Assembly: GCA_003245715.1 (NCBI GenBank)
Contig: QKCJ01000005.1
Location: forward strand, 1-64,000
Length of the DNA: 64,000 nt
From: a bacterium
Lineage (GTDB): Bacteria; Planctomycetota; SZUA-567
Direction: 5' to 3'
This document shows positions 36,550 to 45,147 of the stretch, in pieces (the stretch's first letter is position 1; each line of letters opens with the position of its first letter). The notes below the pieces were generated by a model. It ran no database searches. It was not told the DNA's origin and worked only from the letters and a program-made list of their open reading frames with translations. The position numbers were made by a program, and so were the translations under genes.

Positions 36550-38190
36550 TTGGGTAAGTATTATCTAATATTATTTGCAGTTATTCTGCCGTTGTGCGGC
36601 TGTGTTGAAACTGGTAACGTCCTTGATGATATTGGGTTGCGTAAAAGTAATTCAGTCATTGATGTCCAGGCATACAACTCGATAAAACCTGAACTTTCTG
36701 GCGGGCTGACAATCGACCGCGCCATCGAGCTGGCACTTAAATACAATATTGATCTCTGGCTGGCCCGGCAGGAAGAGCTTATTCAGAAAGAAATCAAGAC
36801 CTCGTCTTTCCTGAAAATGTTGCCACGCCTTACCTTTGATTATAATGCCGAGATGCGCGATTCATATGACGCCAGCAGCTCGGTGGGGCTCTTTACCGGT
36901 GAAGAGGCGCAGTTGACCAAGTATTCATACAGTTCTGAAAAGCAGCAGTATTATGGCGGTCTGAAACTTTTGTGGAATGCTCTGGATTTCGGTGTTTCCT
37001 ACTTTAAGGCCAAGCAGGAGCAGAACCGTCAGAAACAGGGACTGCATTCGATAAGGCGCGTACGCCAGAAAATTGCCCTTGATGTTGCCGCGGCGTACTG
37101 GCAATGTGTATCGCTGATGAAAGTGGTTGAAAAAGCTGAAGTTATTGAGCAGGAGTTCGACGCTGAACTGGCTTCTATCAAGGAAAGTGTCAGTAAGGGC
37201 GCGCTTTCTGACAGTGCGGGTCTGGAGCGTAGCTACAATATAAAAAGTCAGAAGGTAAAGATCCGCGAGATGTCTGAAAAATATAATTCAGCCAAGGTCA
37301 ACCTTCTGCGGCTGATGGGGTTACCGCTTGACTCGGAATTTTCCCTTGTTGCGCCCAGTCCGGTTTTATCCCGTGAGAATTTTGACATTGATGAACTTGA
37401 AGATCTTGCGCTTAATAACCGGCCGGAGTTTTTCCAGCAGGATCTTGAGGTCAAGATTACCCGTGACGAAGCGCGCGCCACGTTGCTTCGTATTCTGCCA
37501 AGTCCGCAGTTGTTTGTCAATCCGCAGGCTAATGGCAACAAGTATCTTTATTATAACTCCTGGTTCAGCGCCGGTCTTAATGTCAGCTGGAATTTGCTTG
37601 AGTCGCCAAGCCGTATTTTTGAGGCCAAGTCAAACTTCAAGCGCATTGATTTTCTGCGCATAAAGCGGATGGCGCTGGCTGCGGCTGTGATTACCCAGGT
37701 TCGTCTGGCGGTTATCGAATATGACTGTGCGGTTGATAAATTCAAAATGCTTGGCGACCTTAAAACCGACAGTGACAAGCTTGTTGAAAATCTTGCGAAA
37801 TCCGTCGATTCCGGGCGTGAGCGCAAGAGTAAGGTGACTGCGCAGAAGGTGCGCAATATCGAGGACCTTTCAAAGTATATGGAAGCTTATGTCAGTCTGA
37901 TGGTGGCAAAGGCTAAAATCTATAACAGTGCCGGGCTTGACCCGGTTTCCGGTAGTGGCGGCGTACAGTTTAACACCTTCAGCCAGAGTAGCAGCATACC
38001 TACGAATAGTTCCGCAACACTCATCGAGGAGAAGACTGTCCCTCTGGAGGTTGAACCGGTTGTCGTCAATGAAAATGAAGGCACCAGCAGCCAGTATGTT
38101 TATACTCTTGATGCTTCTGGCAAAGTGGTGGCACATAAAATTGACGGCTTAAACTATGTACAGGATTCTTCTGAGGTTTTGGGGCAGTAG
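36550..38190 (+). CDS. TolC-like outer-membrane efflux lipoprotein
   Basis: A 546-aa outer-membrane factor. It starts at TTG 36550 (no nearby ATG) with a lipoprotein signal ending L-C-G-C, giving Cys18. The body has the repeated alpha-hairpin pattern of TolC-type channels (A-I-E-L-A-L-K-Y-N near residue 55; A-L-N-N-R-P-E near residue 285), with long amphipathic helices and Tyr/Asn-rich strand segments. It should form the outer channel for the two HlyD-type adaptors and the protease-adaptor encoded next. A C-terminal tail of about 70 polar residues is longer than usual. First gene of the exporter operon. Confidence 0.87.
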   Translation: MGKYYLILFAVILPLCGCVETGNVLDDIGLRKSNSVIDVQAYNSIKPELSGGLTIDRAIELALKYNIDLWLARQEELIQKEIKTSSFLKMLPRLTFDYNAEMRDSYDASSSVGLFTGEEAQLTKYSYSSEKQQYYGGLKLLWNALDFGVSYFKAKQEQNRQKQGLHSIRRVRQKIALDVAAAYWQCVSLMKVVEKAEVIEQEFDAELASIKESVSKGALSDSAGLERSYNIKSQKVKIREMSEKYNSAKVNLLRLMGLPLDSEFSLVAPSPVLSRENFDIDELEDLALNNRPEFFQQDLEVKITRDEARATLLRILPSPQLFVNPQANGNKYLYYNSWFSAGLNVSWNLLESPSRIFEAKSNFKRIDFLRIKRMALAAAVITQVRLAVIEYDCAVDKFKMLGDLKTDSDKLVENLAKSVDSGRERKSKVTAQKVRNIEDLSKYMEAYVSLMVAKAKIYNSAGLDPVSGSGGVQFNTFSQSSSIPTNSSATLIEEKTVPLEVEPVVVNENEGTSSQYVYTLDASGKVVAHKIDGLNYVQDSSEVLGQ

Positions 38191-38258
38191 CCTGGAGGGC
38201 GTTTATTAAGGGGCAGGCTTGACTGGTTTTTGGGTGCCTGTTTTAGGGATACTCAACT

Positions 38259-39143
38259 ATGTCGGCTAAATTTTTTACTCGTTTTATCTGCTGCTCTTTT
38301 TTGCCTTTTGGCCAGTTCAGGCAAATGTCTTCTTTTCTGCTGGTTATAACCATTTTATCAATAACAACTATTCAGGCTGCTGAGGATGTCGATTCCTCAA
38401 AAACAGTAACAAAAACCCCTGTGGTATCCCTTAATACAGACCAGAATATCCAACAGATTGATGATGAAATATCGGGGAAGGTGTTTCGTATCGTCCTCCT
38501 GCCGGTTCGTGAAGCGCTTTTGTCTTCAGAGATTAACGGCAAGGTCATAGCGATTAATTTCAGGCTTGGCAAGTCTTTTAAAAAAGGCGATGAATTAATC
38601 AAGCTTGATGATGTTGTGTATAAGGCGTCGCTGGAAAAAGCGCTGGCTGCTTATGACGCGTCCAAACTTTCTCTTGCGGCGGCAAAAGATCTGCGTTCCC
38701 GTAACGATGCTTCACTGGTTGATCTGGCGAATGCGCAGCGCGAATTTGCTTCTGCCCAGGCTGAAAAAACTTTTGCCGAGCGTAATTTTTCTGCCTGCCA
38801 TCTTCTGGCGCCGTTTGACGGGAAGGTCGCAGGCGTTTACACCAGAGAATCCGAGCTTATTGAGGCTGGTGTTCCGGTAATCAAGGTTATTGACGACAGT
38901 ACTCTGCTTGGTCATATCGTTTTGCCGGGTTATCTTTATTCTAAAATCAAGGACGGCATGAATGTCAGGCTGCGTTCTGGTTCGGGTGGGCAAAAGGTTA
39001 GTGCGGTTTTCACCAGAATAGCCCCGGCGATCAACCCCTCAAGTGGTATGTTTGAAGCTTATCTGCAGATTCCCAATAATAACGGCGTGCTGAAAGCTGG
39101 TGAGAACAGTTGGCTTGCTGTGGAGGAACTTGATGCCAGATGA
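38259..39143 (+). CDS. HlyD/RND-type periplasmic adaptor
   Basis: A 294-aa membrane-fusion protein. The N-terminal hydrophobic segment (about 20-42) is a signal anchor or signal peptide. Then come the first lipoyl half (L-S-S-E-I-N-G-K-V-I-A-I-N), a short alpha hairpin (about 120-165), the second lipoyl half (L-L-A-P-F-D-G-K-V-A-G-V) and a beta-barrel (about 200-290). The hairpin is short, which suggests it does not reach an outer-membrane channel on its own. The next gene starts inside its last 11 bases. No ABC or RND pump gene accompanies it. Confidence 0.88.
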   Translation: MSAKFFTRFICCSFLPFGQFRQMSSFLLVITILSITTIQAAEDVDSSKTVTKTPVVSLNTDQNIQQIDDEISGKVFRIVLLPVREALLSSEINGKVIAINFRLGKSFKKGDELIKLDDVVYKASLEKALAAYDASKLSLAAAKDLRSRNDASLVDLANAQREFASAQAEKTFAERNFSACHLLAPFDGKVAGVYTRESELIEAGVPVIKVIDDSTLLGHIVLPGYLYSKIKDGMNVRLRSGSGGQKVSAVFTRIAPAINPSSGMFEAYLQIPNNNGVLKAGENSWLAVEELDAR

Positions 39144-40518
39144 TTTTTCTGCCGCCGCGTCAGAAGTAATTCAGCAGACCCTGCGTACGCTTGCAGCGCA
39201 AAACCGTCTGCTGTTGCAAGCCTCCTCATGCAAAAACCGTCAGGAGCTGAAATTCCATATCCTTAATAATACGGTTTCATTTATCAAGTATGACCGGGCC
39301 ATTCTTCTTGAATCCTGTGGCAGCGGTTTTAAGTTGCTTGGTGTTTCCGGGACTGTCAGCCCTGATGTCAGTGAAAATTTTTCAACCCTCTGGCAGGCGC
39401 TGGCTTCATTATATGATAGTCAAAAAAAATATTCCCGCATAAGGACTACCGAGCTTTCCGCTACAGGAAATATTGATGAGAATTGTCTTGTTGCCTATAA
39501 TTCCCAATCTGGCGGGGCTGACGTTCTTGTTTTTCAGATGGGGGCTGCCTCGGAAGGGCTTTGTCTCCTGCTGGAGCGGTGGGGCGAGAAAAACTGGCGC
39601 GATAAAGAGTCGGAGGCATTTTTACCGTTACTTGACGGTTACGCTGGTTTGTGGTCGTTATATACCAAAGCCGAGCATTCTTTTTTCAGCCGTGCTGCAC
39701 AGCGTCTGAGTAGGAAACTGATTCTAAAAATTGCCGTGGTTCTGATGGTCTGCCTGCTTATTCCGTTAAGGCTGCGTATTGTCGCGCCCTGTGAAATTGT
39801 AGCCCGTCATCCGGTATCGGTCGCTTCAAAAATTGATGGCGTTATTGAGTCTATTCCCGTGCATGCCGGACAGAAGGTCAGGCATGGGGACATTCTTATA
39901 AAAATGGCTCCAGAGGTTATTTCTGAAGAATATATTGCAGCCTTGCAGTCATTTCATGAGACGTACGCCAAGTATGTTTCGGTGCGGGCGGGCGTAGTTA
40001 ATGACCCTGATAAGATGGGGCAGCTTGTCGAGCTTACCAGTCAGCTCCGTCAGGACAAGGCACGGTTGAAGGTGGCGGAGTACCGCAGGGATAACCTGAT
40101 TGTCCGCTCGCCAACTGACGGGTCGGTTATTGTTACAGACCCGCATGAGCTGGAGGGCAGGCCGGTTGTTATTGGTGAAAAGATAATGCAGATAACCGAC
40201 CCGACCGATACGATGGTGCGTATTTATCTGCCGCAGGATGACCGTATTGATTTTCCCGGGGATGCGGCGGTCAGTGTGATCCTTAATAATTCTGCGACCT
40301 CATCTTATCCGGCATTGTTATACTATGTATCCGCGCAGGCGGTTGGCTCGGTTCACGGCGGCAGCGCTTTTATCGCCGAGGCTTACTGGAAAGAGCAGAA
40401 TAAGCACTCTTCTTTGGGCGCGGAAGGTACGGCAATAATTTACGGTTCGCGTGTTCCGCTTTTCTACTGGCTGCTGCGCCGGCCGCTTTCTGTCCTGCGA
40501 AGTCGTCTGGGGGTATGA
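39133..40518 (+). CDS. GAF-domain HlyD-type adaptor
   Basis: A 461-aa fusion. The N-terminal about 200 residues look like a cytoplasmic GAF-type sensor (patterns F-I-K-Y-D-R-A-I-L-L-E and L-C-L-L-L-E-R-W), followed by a membrane segment (about 206-226) and a periplasmic HlyD part with P-V-S-V-A-S-K-I-D-G-V-I-E-S-I, a hairpin and V-R-S-P-T-D-G-S-V. The ATG 39133 (GAGG upstream) overlaps the previous gene by 11 bases. This arrangement could pass a cytoplasmic signal to the exporter, but that is inference. Confidence 0.82.
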   Translation: MPDDFSAAASEVIQQTLRTLAAQNRLLLQASSCKNRQELKFHILNNTVSFIKYDRAILLESCGSGFKLLGVSGTVSPDVSENFSTLWQALASLYDSQKKYSRIRTTELSATGNIDENCLVAYNSQSGGADVLVFQMGAASEGLCLLLERWGEKNWRDKESEAFLPLLDGYAGLWSLYTKAEHSFFSRAAQRLSRKLILKIAVVLMVCLLIPLRLRIVAPCEIVARHPVSVASKIDGVIESIPVHAGQKVRHGDILIKMAPEVISEEYIAALQSFHETYAKYVSVRAGVVNDPDKMGQLVELTSQLRQDKARLKVAEYRRDNLIVRSPTDGSVIVTDPHELEGRPVVIGEKIMQITDPTDTMVRIYLPQDDRIDFPGDAAVSVILNNSATSSYPALLYYVSAQAVGSVHGGSAFIAEAYWKEQNKHSSLGAEGTAIIYGSRVPLFYWLLRRPLSVLRSRLGV

Positions 40519-40524
40519 TAAGTC

Positions 40525-42657
40525 ATGCCAGAATCGGAGATGGATAGCAGTTCTCTTGATATTCCACTGCTCAGGTCTGATCTTGAGTTTTTTCCCGCAC
40601 CCGCGGCCGAAGGTGGTGAGCCGGTTTGGACAGTCTTCGATCCGGTGAATTCCGAGTACCTCAAGGCCGACTGGCAGCATTATCAGATTCTTATCAGACT
40701 TGACCGGGAACAGACCCTTGGTGCGCTTATTGACCGTATAGAGCGGGAGACGACTATCCGCGTAAGTCAGCATGACATGGTTGATTTTCTGGTTGATTTA
40801 AACCGCCTGCGTCTCCTTAATAATTCACTGCATATTTCCTCAGGCCAACTCTCACGAGAATCAGAGCGCAAGCGCCAATCGGCATTTCAGTGGTTGATTC
40901 ATCATTACCTGTATTTTCGTCTGCCGTTAATCAGACCCGACAGCTTCCTCAATAAAGCCTTGCCGTATGTCACTAAACTTGTGACACTGCCGGCGTTGGT
41001 CTTTTATGCTTTTATCGCCATTATTGGCTTATACTTTCTCTGCTTCCGGTTTGATGAATATGTAGCGACACTGACGGATTTTCTCAACTGGAAGGGGGCG
41101 CTTGCCTATGGCGTTGCCATAACACTGTTAAAGTGCGTCCATGAATTCGCACATGCTTTTACCGCCAAGAAAATGGGCAACCGTGTCAAGACCATGGGCG
41201 TGGCGTTTATTGTCATGTGGCCGGTACCGTACTGTGATGTGACTGACAGCTGGCGGATGTCTTCACGGAAAAAACGCCTTTTGATAAGTTTTGCCGGGGT
41301 GCTTGCGGAGTTGACGATTGCCGCGTTTGCCCTTGTAATCTGGGGCGTCAGCGAGGGGCAGATTACAAGAAGCGTCTGCTTTGTTCTCTCTTCTGTCAGT
41401 CTGGCCGGAACGCTGATGATTAACCTCAATCCGGTGATGCGCTTTGACGGGTATTACATTCTCTCGGATCTGCTTGGCATTGATAATCTTTTCCCGCGTG
41501 CCAGAGTCTACCTGCGCTGGTTTTACCGATACAAACTTCTGGGAATCTCCGCGCCTGACCCTGAGCGGAAAATGTCTGAACATTCCCGGCGCCTTCTACT
41601 GATATATTCCGTTTCATCCTGGATTTATCGGTTCTTTCTTTATACCGGTATCGCGATTCTGGTTTATTACTCATTTCCCAAAATTATCGGTATTGTCTTA
41701 TTTACAATCGAGATTACGGCATTTATCCTCTTCCCGGCAGTTACTGAAATCGTCTGGTTATGGAATAACCGCAAGGCGATAACTCTCGGCAGAAATACGT
41801 GGATCATTATAATCATTTTTGCTATTGCGGCATTGTGGTTCTCACTGCCGCTTCCGCGCAGACTGCAACTTCCGGCTCAGGTAAAGGCCGTGCAGCGCCA
41901 GATTCTTTATGCTCCCATTTCAGGCGTGCTTACAACCCTGTATGTCAAGTCTGGTGATAAAGTCAAAAAGGGCGAATTACTGCTCTCAATGGCGTCAGTC
42001 TCTCTTGAAAAAGAAATTGAAGTACTGCGTAACTACAAGGCAGTTCTTCTCTCAAGAATAAACAGTGAAATTGCCTCCACAACAAAGGCCGGCAGCGGCG
42101 TCGGACTTCAGCAGACCGCACTCTCACAGGTTGATTCAAAACTTAAATCCCTGCTCGAGCAGTTACGGCGCTGCTCTGTCTATGCCCAGTTCCCCGGCTT
42201 TATTGAAAACCTTGATAACTCTCTGCAGGTTAATTCGGCTCTCTATAAAGGGCAGGAGGTGGCTCTGCTGATTAACATAAATAAGAGCGAGGTCGTTGCA
42301 CTATTGCCGCATGAGGATCTTGGTTATCTCAAAACCGGTAAGGACGCCAGTTTTCTCCCGGCCGGCTCCGGCGGTACAATTAACTGTAAAATTACCAAAT
42401 TATCTGATTACCGACAACAGGTTCTTGATAATCCCGCTCTGGCATCTCTGCATGGCGGCCCTGTTTTCGCTACTAACGACCATAAGAACAGACTCAGAAT
42501 AACCGGAGTTTATTATCCCGTTTACGCCGAAATTGAAACAGATAACTTGCGCTCGGGACAGACCGGATCGCTGATAGTTTACTCTTCCGGAAAATCATAT
42601 CTCTACTCAGTTGTATTGCTTGTTTGGCGGACAATATTGAGAGAATCGGGACTTTGA
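40525..42657 (+). CDS. M50 (site-2-type) protease fused to a HlyD-type adaptor
   Basis: A 710-aa membrane protein. Residues about 30-100 resemble a PqqD-like winged-helix domain (V-F-D-P-V-N-S-E-Y, then L-D-R-E-Q-T-L). Membrane segments follow with the zinc motif H-E-F-A-H (His206, Glu207, His210) and a third ligand candidate Asp308 in N-P-V-M-R-F-D-G-Y-Y, so the protease looks active. After more membrane segments (to about 450) a periplasmic HlyD part begins (I-L-Y-A-P-I-S-G-V-L-T-T-L-Y-V-K-S-G-D) and runs to the end. Last gene of the exporter operon, 6 bp after the GAF-HlyD gene. No ATPase is encoded with it. Confidence 0.88.
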   Translation: MPESEMDSSSLDIPLLRSDLEFFPAPAAEGGEPVWTVFDPVNSEYLKADWQHYQILIRLDREQTLGALIDRIERETTIRVSQHDMVDFLVDLNRLRLLNNSLHISSGQLSRESERKRQSAFQWLIHHYLYFRLPLIRPDSFLNKALPYVTKLVTLPALVFYAFIAIIGLYFLCFRFDEYVATLTDFLNWKGALAYGVAITLLKCVHEFAHAFTAKKMGNRVKTMGVAFIVMWPVPYCDVTDSWRMSSRKKRLLISFAGVLAELTIAAFALVIWGVSEGQITRSVCFVLSSVSLAGTLMINLNPVMRFDGYYILSDLLGIDNLFPRARVYLRWFYRYKLLGISAPDPERKMSEHSRRLLLIYSVSSWIYRFFLYTGIAILVYYSFPKIIGIVLFTIEITAFILFPAVTEIVWLWNNRKAITLGRNTWIIIIIFAIAALWFSLPLPRRLQLPAQVKAVQRQILYAPISGVLTTLYVKSGDKVKKGELLLSMASVSLEKEIEVLRNYKAVLLSRINSEIASTTKAGSGVGLQQTALSQVDSKLKSLLEQLRRCSVYAQFPGFIENLDNSLQVNSALYKGQEVALLININKSEVVALLPHEDLGYLKTGKDASFLPAGSGGTINCKITKLSDYRQQVLDNPALASLHGGPVFATNDHKNRLRITGVYYPVYAEIETDNLRSGQTGSLIVYSSGKSYLYSVVLLVWRTILRESGL

Positions 42658-42694
42658 GGTCTATATATGCGGTGGATTACGCAATTAGTTGAAA

Positions 42695-42718
42695 AAAATC
42701 ACCGTATATTGTGATTTT
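42695..42718 (+). terminator. Hairpin after the exporter operon
   Basis: Perfect 8-bp stem AAAATCAC / GTGATTTT with an 8-base loop; the T run is short and interrupted by GG, so termination is likely but not certain. Confidence 0.45.
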
Positions 42719-42721
42719 GGT

Positions 42722-42750
42722 TTGCGAATATGAAAGTCATATGGTATGCT
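42722..42750 (+). promoter_or_regulatory. Putative promoter of the PilZ gene
   Basis: TTGCGA at 42722-42727, a 17-bp spacer and TATGCT at 42745-42750, 46 bp before the start codon. Confidence 0.5.
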
Positions 42751-42796
42751 GTAACAAAAGTTAGAGGGTTTGTAAAGTAATAGATCGGGGGCTACT

Positions 42797-43129
42797 ATGG
42801 GAATAGAGCGCAGAGAATCTGAAAGATATACAGTCGATTTACCGGCTAGAATTAAATGTTGTTGTGATGATGCGAGGGTTTTGAACCTCTCGCTTAAAGG
42901 TGCATTGCTTCTTGCCTGTGCCGAGTGCAGTATTTGGGATGAAGTAACGGTGGATATTGATTTTACTGACAGTTGTAAAAAAACACTGAAGGCATCTGTT
43001 GCTTGGTCTGAAGGTGGGATAATGGGCGTTTCCTTCGCATTATCAAGTAGTGAAGAGCAGAAATTTCTTGAGAACTACCTCTCTGATCTGGCACGTCAAC
43101 AGGAACCTGAGGCGGAGTTTTGCGCCTGA
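42797..43129 (+). CDS. Single-domain PilZ protein (c-di-GMP receptor)
   Basis: A 110-aa PilZ domain. The c-di-GMP binding motifs are present: R-R-E-S-E-R at residues 5-10 and N-L-S-L-K-G at about 35-40. Single-domain PilZ proteins act by binding a partner on ligand binding; the partner is unknown. A GGGGG tract sits before the ATG. Its position directly after the exporter operon, 11 kb from the HD-GYP gene, suggests c-di-GMP control of adhesin export or surface attachment, but it has its own likely promoter. Confidence 0.87.
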   Translation: MGIERRESERYTVDLPARIKCCCDDARVLNLSLKGALLLACAECSIWDEVTVDIDFTDSCKKTLKASVAWSEGGIMGVSFALSSSEEQKFLENYLSDLARQQEPEAEFCA

Positions 43130-43191
43130 TAAGTTTTTACTGTTCAACGGGATTGGTTGAAAAATATTTTATTTAATCTTCAAATAACCTG

Positions 43192-43219
43192 TTGCATCCT
43201 TCCTTAAATTCAGTACTAT
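43192..43219 (+). promoter_or_regulatory. Putative promoter of the glmU-like/prs/ribosomal cluster
   Basis: TTGCAT at 43192-43197, a 16-bp spacer and TACTAT at 43214-43219. Confidence 0.5.
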
Positions 43220-43236
43220 TCAATTCTTAAGACAAC

Positions 43237-43258
43237 GCGCGGCTTTAATCGGCCGCGC
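43237..43258 (+). other. GC-rich leader hairpin
   Basis: GCGCGGC / GCCGCGC with an 8-base loop, just past the putative promoter and with no T run. It may end the PilZ transcript weakly or be a structured leader of the next gene. Confidence 0.4.
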
Positions 43259-43327
43259 TTCATATTGTGGATTTCCGGTTCCGAATTGCGCTGTAAGTCT
43301 TTATCGGCTTACATTTTAGGAGTGGTT

Positions 43328-44074
43328 ATGTCAATCCCGACACGCGCGGTTGTTCTTGCTGCAGGCAAGGGCACCCGAATGGGAGGCGACCGCCCGAAGG
43401 TGCTCTTTCAGGCAGGTGGTAAAGCACTGCTTGGTTGGGTATTAAAAGCGCTATCGGCAGCATCGGTGGACGGCGTATGTGCCGTTGTTGGCTTCAAGAA
43501 AGAAGAAGTCATCCGAGAGTTGCCGACTGGTGTTCTTTGGGTTGAGCAATCGCCTCAACTTGGGACCGGGCATGCTGTGATGTGTGCCCGTTCTTTATTT
43601 GAGTCACATGACTGGCCGGCTGAATTATGCGGCTCGCCGATAATTGTGACCTGCGGTGATATGCCGCTGCTCTCTTCCGAGAGCTTTAAAAAGGTTGTTG
43701 CGCTTCGTGACAGTGAAGACGCGGCCTGTTGTGTTCTGACTGTTGCGATACCGGCTGAGAGTTCCTTTGGCCGTATTATCCGTGATGAAAAAGGCGAGGT
43801 TGCCCGGATTGTCGAGGTCAAGGATGCAAGTGACACAGAGAAGGCGGTGCTTGAAGGTAACACCGGGGTTTACTGTTTCTCTGAAGATGCCTTGTGGAGT
43901 GCGCTTGACAAGGTCGGTAATAACAACTCGCAGGGTGAGTATTACCTGACTGATGTTATTCCGTTTCTGATCTCTGAGGGCAGGAAAGTTGTTGCTGTCA
44001 AGTGTGAGAACCCGATTGAGGCGCTTGGCGTGAATACGCCTGATGATCTTAAATTGGTTGAGGAAAACCTGTAG
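43328..44074 (+). CDS. GlmU-like sugar nucleotidyltransferase (uridyltransferase domain only)
   Basis: A 248-aa protein matching the N-terminal domain of GlmU: A-V-V-L-A-A-G-K-G-T-R-M (about 7-18), R-P-K-V-L, Q-L-G-T-G-H-A-V, C-G-D-M-P-L-L, and the G-N-T-G-V-Y-C-F strand. It should form UDP-GlcNAc from GlcNAc-1-phosphate and UTP. The left-handed beta-helix acetyltransferase domain of full GlmU is absent, so GlcN-1-P acetylation must be done by another protein, or the substrate differs. AGGAG before ATG 43328 sets the start; the frame is open 63 bases further up. Confidence 0.85.
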   Translation: MSIPTRAVVLAAGKGTRMGGDRPKVLFQAGGKALLGWVLKALSAASVDGVCAVVGFKKEEVIRELPTGVLWVEQSPQLGTGHAVMCARSLFESHDWPAELCGSPIIVTCGDMPLLSSESFKKVVALRDSEDAACCVLTVAIPAESSFGRIIRDEKGEVARIVEVKDASDTEKAVLEGNTGVYCFSEDALWSALDKVGNNNSQGEYYLTDVIPFLISEGRKVVAVKCENPIEALGVNTPDDLKLVEENL

Positions 44075-44138
44075 AGGATTGAGTCTTCAGCCGATAAACA
44101 TGATTCATGAATTTGAGTTTTAACGAAAGAGGAAATAG

Positions 44139-45086
44139 ATGAGAGTTTTTTGTGGTCGCGCTCATACAGAACTTGGCGATGAAATTTGCAGGCACCTGCA
44201 GGTTGCTCCGGGTATGTGTGAGGTCAAGTCTTTTGCTGATGGTGAAGCGCAGGTTAAGATCCTTGACGATGTTCGCGGGCTTGATGTTTTTATTGTTCAG
44301 CCGACCTGTCCTCCGGTCAATGAAGCGCTGATGGAATTGCTGGTTATGGTTGATGCGCTGCGCCGTTCTTCTGCCCGGCGGATTACTGCGGTTGTGCCTT
44401 ACTATGGTTACGCCCGTCAGGACCGCAAGCACGAAGGGCGTGTGCCGATTACCGCCAAACTGGTTGCAAATCTTTTTGCTACTGCCGGTGTTGATCGTAT
44501 GCTTTGCATGGACCTGCACGCGCAGCAGATTCAGGGTTTCTTTGATATTCCTGTAGACCATCTGATTGCCAAGCCGGTGATTGCCAATTACCTCAAGAAA
44601 AGTGAGCTTGACAATCTGGTTATCGTCAGCCCTGACGTTGGCAGCGTAAAGCTTGCTGACGGATTTTCACGTATCTTCAATTGTGATTTTGCCATTATCG
44701 AAAAGCGCCGCAAGAGTGATACCGAGATTGAGCACGGTCATGTTATCGGTAATATTTCAGGCAAGAACGTGATTATCGTTGATGACATGATTTCTACTGC
44801 CGGAAGTATGGCAAGTGCAATTGAGATAGCCAGAGAGCATGGCGCCAAGAGTGTCAGGATAGCAGCTTCGCATGGCCTGTTTGTCGGCCCTGCCTGGGAG
44901 CGTCTGGCTGCTGCCGGTGCGGACGAGATTATTGTCACCAACTCTGTACCGCAGAATATTCAGGCGGTTCCAGAGAGTGTCAATTTTACAGTTCTGTCTG
45001 TTGCGCCGACTTTGGCAGAGGCGATTATCCGAATTCACCATGACAAGTCGATGAGTCCGCTCTTTGAGCCGGGGTATCTGTCCTGA
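44139..45086 (+). CDS. prs: Ribose-phosphate pyrophosphokinase
   Basis: A 315-aa PRPP synthase, feeding nucleotide, histidine and tryptophan synthesis. Signatures: F-C-G-R-A-H at the start, F-A-D-G-E (about 32-36), P-Y-Y-G-Y-A-R-Q-D-R-K (about 87-97), V-V-S-P-D-V-G-S-V, and the PRPP loop V-I-I-V-D-D-M-I-S-T-A-G-S (about 210-222). AAAGAGG precedes the ATG. The glmU-prs-rplY-pth order is typical of many bacteria. Confidence 0.97.
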   Translation: MRVFCGRAHTELGDEICRHLQVAPGMCEVKSFADGEAQVKILDDVRGLDVFIVQPTCPPVNEALMELLVMVDALRRSSARRITAVVPYYGYARQDRKHEGRVPITAKLVANLFATAGVDRMLCMDLHAQQIQGFFDIPVDHLIAKPVIANYLKKSELDNLVIVSPDVGSVKLADGFSRIFNCDFAIIEKRRKSDTEIEHGHVIGNISGKNVIIVDDMISTAGSMASAIEIAREHGAKSVRIAASHGLFVGPAWERLAAAGADEIIVTNSVPQNIQAVPESVNFTVLSVAPTLAEAIIRIHHDKSMSPLFEPGYLS

Positions 45087-45147
45087 GCTTGAGCGTTTTT
45101 TTTCTATAAATAATGGTAACATTTTTAATACAATAAGGAGAAACGAA

